Shown one piece after another: positions 1 through 7,124 of a stretch of DNA of 34,395 bases. Within the stretch, counting starts at the first letter, position 1, and the number at the start of each line of letters is the position of its first letter. The position numbers and the translations under genes are program-made. The stretch is from Ruminiclostridium sp. (GTDB lineage Bacteria > Bacillota > Clostridia > Oscillospirales > Ruminococcaceae). The DNA lies in assembly GCA_017465545.1 (NCBI GenBank), contig JAFTVY010000034.1:1-34395 (forward strand). The letters are read 5' to 3'. A model generated the notes under the pieces. That model was not told the origin of the DNA, did not search any database, and saw only the letters and a list, made by a program, of their open reading frames with translations.

Positions 1-455
<455 letters not shown>

Positions 456-466
456 GGAGAATTTTT

Positions 467-2122
467 ATGTCAAAGGAAAACGTAGTTGACGGAGTACATA
501 ACGCACCGCACAGAAGTCTGTTCCACGCCCTCGGTCTTACCGAGGAGGAGCAGAAAAGACCTCTTATCGGTATAGTAAGCTCCTATAATGAAATAGTACC
601 CGGTCATATGAATATTGATAAGATAGTAAACGCCGTAAAGCTCGGCGTTGCTATGGCAGGCGGTACGCCTATAGTATTCCCTGCAATCGCAGTATGCGAC
701 GGCATAGCTATGGGACATACGGGAATGAAATATTCCCTTGTAACCCGTGACCTCATTGCTGATTCTACAGAGGCTATGGCAAAGGCTCACGGCTTTGACG
801 GACTTGTTATGGTACCTAACTGCGATAAGAATGTGCCGGGACTTTTAATGGCGGCGGCAAGAGTGAACGTTCCTACAGTCTTTGTCAGCGGTGGGCCTAT
901 GCTTGCAGGCAGAGTAGACGGAAAGAAAACCAGTCTTTCAAGTATGTTTGAGGCTGTCGGAGCGTATAACGCAGGTAAAATGGACGACGCAAAGCTTTAT
1001 GAATACGAATGCAAGACCTGTCCCACCTGCGGCTCCTGTTCGGGTATGTATACTGCAAATTCAATGAACTGCCTTACCGAAGCTCTTGGTATGGGACTTC
1101 GTGGCAACGGCACTATACCTGCCGTTTACTCTGCAAGAATCGAACTTGCAAAGCACGCAGGTATTGCGGTAATGGATATGGTCAAAAAGAATATCCGTCC
1201 CCGTGATATAATGACTGAAAAAGCGCTTATAAATGCTCTTACCGTTGATATGGCGCTGGGCTGTTCCACAAACAGTATGCTCCATCTCCCTGCAATCGCT
1301 CACGAATGCGGTATTGAGCTGAATCTCGATATTGCGAATGGTATCAGCAAGAAAACTCCTAATCTCTGTCATCTTGCACCTGCAGGAAGAACCTATATGG
1401 AGGACCTTGACGAAGCAGGCGGAGTTTATGCGGTAATGAACGAGCTTAACAAAAAAGGTTTACTTAATACCGACTGTATGACTGTAACCGGAAAAACCGT
1501 AGGCGAAAATATAGAGGGCTGTGTAAATCTTGATACCAATGTTATCAGACCGATTGAAAATCCCTATAGCGAAACGGGTGGTATTGCGGTGCTTAAGGGT
1601 AATCTTGCCCCTGAAGGAAGCGTAGTAAAGCGTTCTGCCGTACTCCCCGAAATGCTCGTTCACGAAGGACCTGCAAGGGTATTTGACTCTGAAGAGGAAG
1701 CACAAGCGGCGATCAATGCAGGAAAAATAACAGCAGGGGACGTTGTAGTTATCCGTTACGAAGGACCAAAGGGCGGTCCGGGTATGAGAGAGATGCTGAA
1801 TCCCACCTCCGCAATTATGGGCATGGGACTTGGCAACAGCGTAGCACTTATCACAGACGGTCGCTTCAGCGGTGCAACAAGGGGTGCTTGCGTAGGACAT
1901 ATAACACCTGAAGCCGCTTCAGGCGGTATGATAGGCGTTGTAGAAGAAGGCGATATCATCAGCATAAATATCCCTGAAAATACTATCGAGCTTAAGGTAG
2001 ACGAGGCGATTCTTTCTGAAAGAATGAAGAATTTTACGCCTAAGAAAAAAGAGCTTTCCGGCTATCTCAAACGTTATGCGGCTTTAGTTTCGGGCGGAGC
2101 GTCAGGTGCGATACTCAACTGA
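467..2122 (+). CDS. ilvD: Dihydroxy-acid dehydratase
   Basis: At 551 residues this has the full length of the IlvD/Edd family. It dehydrates 2,3-dihydroxy acids to 2-oxo acids, the step after ilvC. Visible signatures are the iron-sulfur cysteine motifs CDKNVPG (near residue 119) and [20 protein letters not shown] (near 182-201), the [11 protein letters not shown]-type region near 80, and the C-terminal block [11 protein letters not shown] with [11 protein letters not shown]. The start ATG has the Shine-Dalgarno AAGGAGA seven bases upstream, within the 11-base gap after ilvC. No gene follows for 400 bases, so this is the end of the ilv operon in this window. Cluster-bearing enzymes of this family are oxygen sensitive, which fits an anaerobe. 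Confidence 0.97.
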   Translation: MSKENVVDGVHNAPHRSLFHALGLTEEEQKRPLIGIVSSYNEIVPGHMNIDKIVNAVKLGVAMAGGTPIVFPAIAVCDGIAMGHTGMKYSLVTRDLIADSTEAMAKAHGFDGLVMVPNCDKNVPGLLMAAARVNVPTVFVSGGPMLAGRVDGKKTSLSSMFEAVGAYNAGKMDDAKLYEYECKTCPTCGSCSGMYTANSMNCLTEALGMGLRGNGTIPAVYSARIELAKHAGIAVMDMVKKNIRPRDIMTEKALINALTVDMALGCSTNSMLHLPAIAHECGIELNLDIANGISKKTPNLCHLAPAGRTYMEDLDEAGGVYAVMNELNKKGLLNTDCMTVTGKTVGENIEGCVNLDTNVIRPIENPYSETGGIAVLKGNLAPEGSVVKRSAVLPEMLVHEGPARVFDSEEEAQAAINAGKITAGDVVVIRYEGPKGGPGMREMLNPTSAIMGMGLGNSVALITDGRFSGATRGACVGHITPEAASGGMIGVVEEGDIISINIPENTIELKVDEAILSERMKNFTPKKKELSGYLKRYAALVSGGASGAILN

Positions 2123-2165
2123 ATTGATTTATAAAGTTTATGGGCGACTCCGAGGAGCCGCCCTC

Positions 2166-2197
2166 AGTGTGTAGACAAAGTCATTTGTCTACACACT
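2166..2197. repeat. Perfect 14-bp palindrome after ilvD
   Basis: AGTGTGTAGACAAA (2166-2179) and TTTGTCTACACACT (2184-2197) are exact reverse complements around a GTCA loop. A smaller GC-rich hairpin, GGGCG...CGCCC, lies just before it at about 2142-2163. Neither has a following T-run, so these are not classical intrinsic terminators, although they may still end or stabilise the ilvCD transcript. The palindrome directly abuts the structured RNA candidate and could also be its 5' boundary. Confidence 0.6.
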
Positions 2198-2458
2198 GTC
2201 AGACGATGAAAAACGCACGCAGGCGAGGAAACTGACGCCGTCGGCGTACGAACGGCAATGATGCCGTAAAGCGTGCTTTACAGGAAAGCGGATAATTTAT
2301 CCCGTGGAGAGTCGTAACCATTTCCACAGACGGAAGAATCCTTGACTGAACGTAAGGTCGGGAAAGTCGGTCGGGCAACGCTCTCCTGATTTTCTGATAT
2401 AAAAACCTTATTAATACCAATAACCGCATTCACGTAAGTGGGTGCGGAAAATTTTTTC
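2198..2458 (+). ncRNA. Candidate structured non-coding RNA of unknown class
   Basis: No convincing protein gene is present here, but the plus strand folds into nested helices. TCAGA (2199-2203) can pair with TCTGA (2393-2397) and close the whole unit. GCACGC (2215-2220) pairs with GCGTGC (2271-2276) and encloses two hairpins: ACGCC-GTC-GGCGT (2235-2247) and ACGGCA-ATGA-TGCCGT (2252-2267). Next come GTGGA/TCCAC (2304-2308/2323-2327) and CCTT/AAGG (2340-2343/2354-2357). GGAGAG (2306-2311) can alternatively pair with CTCTCC (2381-2386), a possible pseudoknot. An intrinsic terminator ends the unit at 2458. The size of about 200 nt and the multibranched fold recall the raiA RNA of Clostridia, but I cannot align it here, so the class is open. 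It could instead be an untranslated tail of ilvD. Confidence 0.55.
2424..2458 (+). terminator. Intrinsic terminator of the RNA candidate
   Basis: CCGCATTCAC (2424-2433) pairs with GTGGGTGCGG (2438-2447) through ten base pairs, including two G-T pairs, around the loop GTAA. It is followed by AAAATTTTTT. It separates the upstream RNA from the arsR promoter, which starts eleven bases later. Confidence 0.85.
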
Positions 2459-2462
2459 TAAA

Positions 2463-2502
2463 AACATATTGACAAATCTCTATATGTTGTGTATAATATA
2501 GA
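2463..2502 (+). promoter_or_regulatory. arsR promoter with overlapping inverted-repeat operator
   Basis: TTGACA (2469-2474), a 17-base spacer and TATAAT (2492-2497) form a near-consensus sigma-A promoter. Two dyads overlap it: AACATAT (2463-2469) with ATATGTT (2482-2488), and TCTATAT (2479-2485) with ATATAGA (2496-2502). Dyads across the -35 to -10 region are where ArsR/SmtB repressors normally bind and block polymerase, so negative autoregulation is inferred. The AACATA half-site recurs before the permease gene at 3295. Confidence 0.8.
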
Positions 2503-2526
2503 AAAACATCAATGTGAGGTAAGCAG

Positions 2527-2808
2527 ATGGAACTCAATCCTAAAAAGACAGCTGTTATTTTCAAGGCGTTATGTGACGAAAACCGAATTAAGATATTACA
2601 GTTTCTGATTGGCGGTGAAAAGTGTGCCTGCAGGCTTCTTGAGGAGCTGAACATCACACAGCCTACGCTATCGCATCATATGAAAACACTTCTCGATAGC
2701 GGAATTGTCAATGGGCGTAAAGAGGGTAAATGGATGCACTATTCTATTTCGAAGGAAGGCTTGGAAAAAGCACAGGAATATCTTGAATATCTGAAAGGTG
2801 AGGTATAA
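2527..2808 (+). CDS. arsR: ArsR/SmtB-family metalloregulatory repressor
   Basis: A 93-residue winged-helix repressor of normal length for the family. The recognition helix region spans about residues 37-58 (LLEELNITQPTLSHHMKTL). The metal site is visible as EKCACRLLEE with Cys33 and Cys35, matching the As(III)/Sb(III) thiolate motif ELCVCDL of classical ArsR proteins. Binding of trivalent arsenic would release it from DNA and turn on the cluster. The start ATG follows GTGAGG in the leader, about 60 bases after the promoter start. It is the first gene of the cluster, and the next gene overlaps its end region closely, suggesting translational coupling. Confidence 0.93.
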   Translation: MELNPKKTAVIFKALCDENRIKILQFLIGGEKCACRLLEELNITQPTLSHHMKTLLDSGIVNGRKEGKWMHYSISKEGLEKAQEYLEYLKGEV

Positions 2809-2812
2809 AATT

Positions 2813-3256
2813 ATGACAAGATCGGAAAAAGCATTGGAGCTGTTTGCAAGTGGTTTTAACTGCTCGCAGGCTGTACTCACGGTATTTGCGCCCGAATTCG
2901 GACTTGATGAAAAGCTTACGCTTATGCTCGGTACTCAGTTCGGCGGTGGCGCAAGAAACGGGGAAATGTGCGGAGCAGTATCAGGAGCGTTAATGGTTTT
3001 AGGACTTAAATACGGTCATTATGAAGTCGGAAATACCGAGCAGAAATCCCGTGCATATGCTATTGCAACCGAATATACAAGGCGCTTCAGGGAGCTTAAC
3101 GGCTCGATAGTATGCCGTGATCTGCTGGGCTATGATCTTACAAAGCCTGAGGATTCTGCTTATATCAAGGAGAAGAATCTGTTCGGGACTATTTGCCCCG
3201 AAATGATAGCAAGTGCTGTTACGGTGCTTGAGGGCGTTTTGGTTGATTATGAATAA
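2813..3256 (+). CDS. C_GCAxxG_C_C family protein, possible redox-active
   Basis: A 147-residue protein of the C_GCAxxG_C_C family, which is common in anaerobes and has no firmly established function. Conserved cysteines are Cys17 (FNCSQAV), Cys53 in EMCGAVSGALMVLGLKYG, Cys101 (IVCRDLLGYDL) and Cys128 (ICPEMI). The glycine patch GTQFGGGARNG precedes the second cysteine, as usual. I chose ATG 2813 rather than the in-frame GTG at 2798, because AGGTGAGG at 2796-2803 then sits at proper distance. The start lies four bases after the arsR stop, so it is co-transcribed with arsR. Position under ArsR control suggests a role in handling arsenite or in thiol redox chemistry; this is inference. Confidence 0.88.
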   Translation: MTRSEKALELFASGFNCSQAVLTVFAPEFGLDEKLTLMLGTQFGGGARNGEMCGAVSGALMVLGLKYGHYEVGNTEQKSRAYAIATEYTRRFRELNGSIVCRDLLGYDLTKPEDSAYIKEKNLFGTICPEMIASAVTVLEGVLVDYE

Positions 3257-3262
3257 AATCAA

Positions 3263-3285
3263 GCCGTGTGAATACACGGCTTCTT
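3263..3285 (+). terminator. Hairpin after the arsR-C_GCAxxG pair
   Basis: GCCGTGT (3263-3269) and ACACGGC (3274-3280) form a perfect stem with loop GAAT, followed by a short TTCTT. The T-run is weak, so termination may be partial. It separates the first two genes from the second operator and the permease gene. Confidence 0.55.
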
Positions 3286-3294
3286 AAAAGTATC

Positions 3295-3329
3295 AAACAT
3301 AGATATATTTCTATGTTTAGATATATCTA
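3295..3329 (+). promoter_or_regulatory. Second ArsR-type operator before the permease gene
   Basis: AAACATAGA (3295-3303) and TCTATGTTT (3310-3318) are a perfect 9-bp inverted repeat with a 6-base spacer. A second dyad, TAGATATA (3300-3307) with TATATCTA (3322-3329), overlaps it. The AACATA half-site is shared with the arsR promoter. No clear -35/-10 pair can be picked in this AT-rich stretch. The ribosome binding site AAAGGAG of the permease follows at about 3336. Confidence 0.65.
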
Positions 3330-3350
3330 TTTAAGAAAGGAGCTATCCCT

Positions 3351-4364
3351 ATGGAAACACTAAAAACAATCTGGGATTTCTTTCAGAATGAAATTCTCGG
3401 AATGGCGTGGCTGAACCGATTGATTGGCAGTTTGCTAAACGCTCTCGGTCTGGACACAAACGAAAAAATCGGAGGAAGTTTGCAATTCTTCATCTATGAT
3501 ATGATAAAAATTATGGTGTTACTCGGCATCTTGATTTTCATTATCTCGTATATTCAGAGCTATTTTCCACCTGAACGGACAAAGAAAATCCTCGGAAGAT
3601 TTCACGGTATCGGTGCAAATATTATTGCCGCCCTGCTCGGCACGGTAACGCCGTTTTGTTCTTGCTCGTCAATACCGCTGTTTATCGGGTTTACAAGTGC
3701 AGGGCTGCCGCTTGGTGTAACATTCTCTTTCCTGATTTCATCGCCTATGGTTGACCTCGGCTCTCTTGTATTTCTGATGAGCATTTTCGGCTGGAAGGTT
3801 GCAGTTGTATATGTACTGCTGGGACTTGTGATTGCAGTCGCAGGTGGCACTCTGATTGAGAAAATGCACCTTGAAAATCAGGTTGAGGAATATATCCGAA
3901 AAGGAAAACAGCTTGATATTCCGCAGGAAGAACTGCATTTTAAAGACCGTATCAAGTATGCGTTTGAACAGGTCTGCGGCACAGCGAAAAAGGTATTTCC
4001 GTATGTGCTGCTTGGCGTAGGTATAGGAGCAGTCATTCACAACTGGATACCCGAAGATTTCATTATAAAAGCTCTTGGTGGCAACAACCCATTCGGTGTG
4101 ATACTTGCAACGATCGCAGGTGTTCCGATGTATTCCGATATTTTCGTAACAATTCCTATTGCAGAGGCTCTGCTTTCAAAGGGAGCGTTACTCGGTGTTG
4201 TCCTCTCATTTATGATGGGAGTAACTACGCTTTCACTGCCGTCGCTGATTATGCTCCGCAAGGCGGTAAAACCGAAGCTTCTTGCTATTTTCACGGCAAT
4301 CTGCGTTATCGGAATAATTATTACAGGCTATTTTTTCAATTTAATTCAATCAATACTGATATAA
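3351..4364 (+). CDS. ArsP-like permease (DUF318/UPF0718 family)
   Basis: A 337-residue integral membrane protein with about eight to ten hydrophobic segments. The family hallmark TPFCSCSSIPLFIGF is at about 100-114, with Cys103 and Cys105, followed by SFLISSPMVDLGSL. The second half repeats the pattern with AGVPMYSDIF and MMGVTTLSLPSLIMLRK. Permeases of this family export metalloids or methylated arsenicals (ArsP), or act as predicted permeases of unknown substrate with a thioredoxin-like partner. Both the cysteine pair and the gene immediately downstream fit the latter arrangement. The start is supported by AAAGGAG eight bases upstream. Substrate is inferred from the neighbours arsR and arsC; no arsB or acr3 gene lies in the window, so this is the only candidate exporter here. 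Confidence 0.9.
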   Translation: METLKTIWDFFQNEILGMAWLNRLIGSLLNALGLDTNEKIGGSLQFFIYDMIKIMVLLGILIFIISYIQSYFPPERTKKILGRFHGIGANIIAALLGTVTPFCSCSSIPLFIGFTSAGLPLGVTFSFLISSPMVDLGSLVFLMSIFGWKVAVVYVLLGLVIAVAGGTLIEKMHLENQVEEYIRKGKQLDIPQEELHFKDRIKYAFEQVCGTAKKVFPYVLLGVGIGAVIHNWIPEDFIIKALGGNNPFGVILATIAGVPMYSDIFVTIPIAEALLSKGALLGVVLSFMMGVTTLSLPSLIMLRKAVKPKLLAIFTAICVIGIIITGYFFNLIQSILI

Positions 4365-4379
4365 AACGGAGGTAAAATT

Positions 4380-4622
4380 ATGAAGATTAAAATTTTAGGC
4401 GGAGGCTGTGCTTCCTGCAAAAAGCTTTATGAAAATACTAAAAAGGCGGTTGCGGAAACAGGGATTACAGCAGATACAGAATACATAACGGATATGGAAA
4501 AGGTTATGGCTTACGGCGTGATGAGTATGCCTGCTCTTGTTGTCAATGAACAAGTTGCAACTATGGGAAAGGTCTTGAAGCCTGCTGAAATTGCGAAAAT
4601 ACTGAAGAAGGTGAATGGCTGA
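4380..4622 (+). CDS. Small thioredoxin-fold redox-active disulfide protein
   Basis: An 80-residue protein of the MTH895/TM0996-type thioredoxin-fold family. The active site is GGGCASCKKLYENT, with Cys10 and Cys13. The cis-proline region is MSMPALVVNEQV near residues 54-65, which completes a minimal thioredoxin fold. It starts 15 bases after the permease stop behind GGAGG. Members are regularly encoded next to DUF318 permeases and are thought to serve as their dedicated thiol partner, for example by reducing or delivering substrate. It may also recycle the arsenate reductase downstream. Those partner roles are inference. Confidence 0.88.
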   Translation: MKIKILGGGCASCKKLYENTKKAVAETGITADTEYITDMEKVMAYGVMSMPALVVNEQVATMGKVLKPAEIAKILKKVNG

Positions 4623-4623
4623 T

Positions 4624-5013
4624 ATGAAAAAGGTAGCTTTTATATGTGTGCATAATTCCTGCCGTAGTCAGATTGCTGAGGCTCTTGGAAAACACCTTGC
4701 AGGTGACGTTTTTGATAGCTGGTCCGCAGGCACAGAAACAAAACCGCAGATAAACGGGGATGCTGTAAGGCTGATGAAACAGCTGTATAATATTGATATG
4801 GAGCTTACGCAGTACAGCAAGACCTTTGATAAAATCCCGTCGCCTGACATTGCAATTTCAATGGGCTGTGACGTGGGCTGTCCTTATATTGGCAGAGACT
4901 TTGACGATAACTGGGGACTTCCCGATCCTACGGGTGAAAGCGATGAATTTTTTATCAAGGTCATAAAAAGGATCGAGGAGCAGATTCTTGCGCTGAAAAA
5001 CAGAATAGGCTGA
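4624..5013 (+). CDS. arsC: Arsenate reductase, LMW protein tyrosine phosphatase type
   Basis: A 129-residue enzyme of the thioredoxin-coupled ArsC family (pI258 type). The CX5R phosphatase loop is CVHNSCR at residues 8-14. The resolving cysteines are Cys82 and Cys86 in MGCDVGCP, close to the Cys82/Cys89 pair of S. aureus ArsC. The general acid lies in LPDPTG near residue 101. It reduces arsenate to arsenite, which the permease may then export. ATG 4624 is preferred to ATG 4615: AAGGTG at about 4606-4611 is too close to the first one, and MKKVAFICVHNSC is the usual family start. The start lies one base after the previous stop, so the last three genes form one transcript. Confidence 0.92.
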   Translation: MKKVAFICVHNSCRSQIAEALGKHLAGDVFDSWSAGTETKPQINGDAVRLMKQLYNIDMELTQYSKTFDKIPSPDIAISMGCDVGCPYIGRDFDDNWGLPDPTGESDEFFIKVIKRIEEQILALKNRIG

Positions 5014-5116
5014 TACTCTATCAGGTAACGTCATCCGACTTCCGAAAATGAGCAAGGCAAAATGAAACGTAGGATATAAACGATACGATATGCAATAAAC
5101 AAGGTGCAAAACCTCA

Positions 5117-5145
5117 TTGAAAACCTCCTCACGTAGCGGTATAAT
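5117..5145 (+). promoter_or_regulatory. Strong promoter before a 45-residue ORF
   Basis: TTGAAA (5117-5122), an exact 17-base spacer and TATAAT (5140-5145) form a near-consensus sigma-A promoter. It is followed within 30 bases by a consensus AGGAGG (5163-5168). The quality of the signals contrasts with the short, unrecognised reading frame behind them. Confidence 0.75.
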
Positions 5146-5174
5146 GAAAGAAAAGGAAATACAGGAGGTATACG

Positions 5175-5312
5175 ATGAACAGAATAAAATCACGTTCCGT
5201 AATTTTTCTTGTTGCAGTTTTGTTGTACAGGCAGATAAATAACTTTTTTATTTATATTCCACCTTTTTATACTGATTATGGTAAAGAAAATCTGAATAAC
5301 ACGTTTCTGTAA
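5175..5312 (+). CDS. Unrecognised 45-residue ORF, possibly remnant of a longer gene
   Basis: The ORF starts MNRIKSRSVIFLVAVLLYRQ and ends NNTFL, 45 residues. It has one hydrophobic segment at about residues 9-18 and an aromatic-rich stretch (NNFFIYIPPFYTDY) after it. The start is seven bases after a consensus AGGAGG, behind a strong promoter, so expression is likely. I recognise no family. It could be a real small membrane protein, or the 5' end of a larger gene whose remainder was deleted, since the next 600 bases contain two further gene fragments. Confidence 0.4.
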   Translation: MNRIKSRSVIFLVAVLLYRQINNFFIYIPPFYTDYGKENLNNTFL

Positions 5313-5338
5313 TCAGAGTTTTGTAGCATTTCGGGAAA

Positions 5339-5536
5339 TTGCTGATTAATTATATTGCCACTTGTCCTTTCTGCGGTTGTGATGAATATGCAACAGAGGT
5401 ATCCTATGCGAATATTCTGACAGATGACCAGTTAGGCAGAGCAAGTCTTGATTCTTCGATCCCTTCAGGCATACTTATCTGTAAAAACTGCGGACATATG
5501 GATTACTTTGCCCTTGTTATGCTGGGCGCACTTTAA
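5339..5536 (+). CDS. Small zinc-ribbon protein or C-terminal gene fragment
   Basis: Up to 65 residues with two CxxC pairs, CPFCGCDEYATEVSY near the N terminus and CKNCGHMDYFALV near the C terminus, spaced as in a one-knuckle zinc ribbon. The only possible start is TTG at 5339; upstream in frame is a stop at 5324 with no intervening ATG or GTG. There is no convincing Shine-Dalgarno sequence. It may therefore be the surviving 3' end of a longer zinc-binding protein. A strong terminator follows 12 bases after the stop, as expected of a once-functional transcription unit. Confidence 0.5.
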   Translation: MLINYIATCPFCGCDEYATEVSYANILTDDQLGRASLDSSIPSGILICKNCGHMDYFALVMLGAL

Positions 5537-5548
5537 TGAAAACGTAAA

Positions 5549-5582
5549 CCCGCCTGCACGTGCTGTGCAGGCGGGTTTTTTA
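5549..5582. terminator. Intrinsic terminator after the zinc-ribbon ORF
   Basis: CCCGCCTGCAC (5549-5559) pairs perfectly with GTGCAGGCGGG (5565-5575), followed by TTTTTTAT. An AAA run lies before the stem, so it could also act weakly on transcripts from the EamA remnant converging on it. Confidence 0.9.
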
Positions 5583-5593
5583 TGTCTTGACGT

Positions 5594-5923
5594 TTATACA
5601 AGCTGAAAAGCAACTACCCCGATAACGCATATGATACCGCCGATAAGATTCAGCCTTGAACAACGCTCTTTGCGGATAAGTCCGATAAAGAACAGTACAA
5701 CAAGAATCATCGGCTGGATAAAGGAATAGCTTGCAAGACTGATGGCGATTACAGCGTTTTCAAGCAGCATTCCTATTGTGTCGGGAATGCGGGCAAGAAC
5801 TACCTTTAATGCACCCTCCTTGTTCTTTTTCAGTATCTCTGAGGGTTTTATAAAAATCAGCATCAGTACTGCGTATTTATCACTGAGCGAGCTTATTGTG
5901 TAACAAGCTGTTACACCAAGCAT
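5594..5923 (-). pseudogene. EamA/DMT transporter remnant with internal deletion
   Basis: The last 60 residues (ENAVIAISLASYSFIQPMILVVLFF to IICVIGVVAFQLV) are the C-terminal transmembrane pair of an EamA/drug-metabolite transporter. The first 20 residues, MLGVTACYTISSLSDKYAV, look like the N-terminal helix of the same family. Only 109 residues remain, against about 280-300 for a functional protein, and the two parts join directly in frame, so most of the middle has been lost. Reading upstream in frame gives KLYLML preceded by a TAG stop, with no good ribosome binding site. It is probably inactive. A genuine four-helix SMR-like protein is less likely because the ends match the long family. Confidence 0.65.
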
Positions 5924-5956
5924 CAGGTATAGCTTCTATTACCATCTTACCTTCCA

Positions 5957-5994
5957 CCGCTCACGGAGTTTATCTATGCTCTCGCCGTGAGCGG
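5957..5994. other. 10-bp stem-loop between the transporter remnant and the dehydrogenase gene
   Basis: CCGCTCACGG (5957-5966) pairs perfectly with CCGTGAGCGG (5985-5994) across an 18-base loop. It sits directly after the stop of the dehydrogenase gene on the minus strand. In that direction no T-run follows, so it may stabilise the 3' end rather than terminate. Confidence 0.5.
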
Positions 5995-5997
5995 CTG

Positions 5998-7110
5998 TTA
6001 TTTTTTTGAGCAGCTCTCATTCTCACGAAGCTCGTTCAAGTGCTTTTCAAAAAGCTCTTCAGCCGTGGGGATTTCCGCCCAGTCGTTTGTCCAGGTGGAA
6101 AGATAAGCCGCATTTGAAATAGAAAGGGAATTAAGACCTTCTCTGCCGTCTGCGATCATAGGTGTGCCGTTAAGGATCGACTGTGCAAAGGCTTCGAGTA
6201 CCTCGGGATGTCCCTCGGGTTCGGGAGCGGTAAATTCCTCGTAGGTGTTTGAGGGAGTAGCAAAGCCTTCCTTTGAGGTAAAGCAGAATTCACGCTCGGG
6301 AACGTCTGATTTCCACCAGCAGAGCTTGCCGTGTTCTACTACTATCTTACCCTTGTCGCCTGTGATTTCAAGTCTGTTTGTACCGCAGGCGTCACCTGTG
6401 GTTGTGATGAAGGTTGCAGTAGCACCGTTTTCGTATTCACCGAAAATAGTTACGTCGTCCTCAACCTTGATATTGTGATATTTTCCGAATTCGCAGAAGG
6501 CTCTGACTCTTTTAGGCATACCGAATATCCACTGCCATAAGTCAAGGTTGTGAGGTGCCTGATTGAGCAGTACGCCGCCGCCCTCACCGTTCCAGGTTGC
6601 TCTCCAGCTACCTGAATCGTAATATGCCTGGGTGCGGTACCAGTTTGTGATTATCCATACCATTCTTTTAAGCTCGCCAAGCTCACCGCTCTGAACTATT
6701 TCACGGGCTTTTGCAAACATAGGATTTGTACGCTGATTGAACATAATACCAAACTTTACGCCAGCTTTGTCCGCCGCCTCGTTCATCTCTCTTACCTGTC
6801 TTGCGTAAACGCCTGCAGGCTTTTCTGTAAGTACGTTGATATTTCTCTTAAAGCATTCCTTCGCAATGGTGGGGTGATCGTAGTGGGGCACTGCAATAAG
6901 CACAGCGTCCACAAGACCGCTGTCTAACATTTCTATATAGTCTGTAAAGCAGGCTACCTCGGGATGCTCCTTTGCCTTTTCCATCTTTTCAGGGATAAGG
7001 TCACATACTGCGGTAATTTCTACAGAGGGGCATTTGCCACCGAAAACGTTGTAGAAGTGTCCGCTACCCATATTGCCAAGTCCTACGATACCAAGTCTTA
7101 TCTTATTCAT
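5998..7110 (-). CDS. Gfo/Idh/MocA family NAD(P)-dependent oxidoreductase
   Basis: A 370-residue dehydrogenase of normal length. The N-terminal Rossmann fold shows GIVGLGNMGSGH (glycines 10, 12, 15). The family signature EKPAGVYARQV is at residues 96-106. The C-terminal alpha/beta domain contains GGGVLLNQAPHNLDLWQWIFG, whose histidine and aspartate form the usual substrate site. Such enzymes oxidise or reduce sugars, inositols or related polyols; the substrate is not readable. AAGGAGAG precedes the ATG by nine bases. It is the second gene of an operon with the isomerase/epimerase at 7125-7943 (14-base gap), and the divergent AraC regulator suggests induction by a specific sugar. Confidence 0.92.
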   Translation of the reverse strand: MNKIRLGIVGLGNMGSGHFYNVFGGKCPSVEITAVCDLIPEKMEKAKEHPEVACFTDYIEMLDSGLVDAVLIAVPHYDHPTIAKECFKRNINVLTEKPAGVYARQVREMNEAADKAGVKFGIMFNQRTNPMFAKAREIVQSGELGELKRMVWIITNWYRTQAYYDSGSWRATWNGEGGGVLLNQAPHNLDLWQWIFGMPKRVRAFCEFGKYHNIKVEDDVTIFGEYENGATATFITTTGDACGTNRLEITGDKGKIVVEHGKLCWWKSDVPEREFCFTSKEGFATPSNTYEEFTAPEPEGHPEVLEAFAQSILNGTPMIADGREGLNSLSISNAAYLSTWTNDWAEIPTAEELFEKHLNELRENESCSKK

Positions 7111-7124
7111 AATATATACTCTCC

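Noticed and set aside
2199-2429. Minus-strand open frame of 76 codons over the RNA candidate
   Set aside because: No Shine-Dalgarno sequence precedes it, and the sequence is dominated by paired helices and lies next to the terminator. The frame is basic and low in typical codon signals.
2798-2812. GTG start five codons upstream for the C_GCAxxG protein
   Set aside because: The GTG lies within the only Shine-Dalgarno sequence and overlaps arsR; ATG 2813 is properly spaced.
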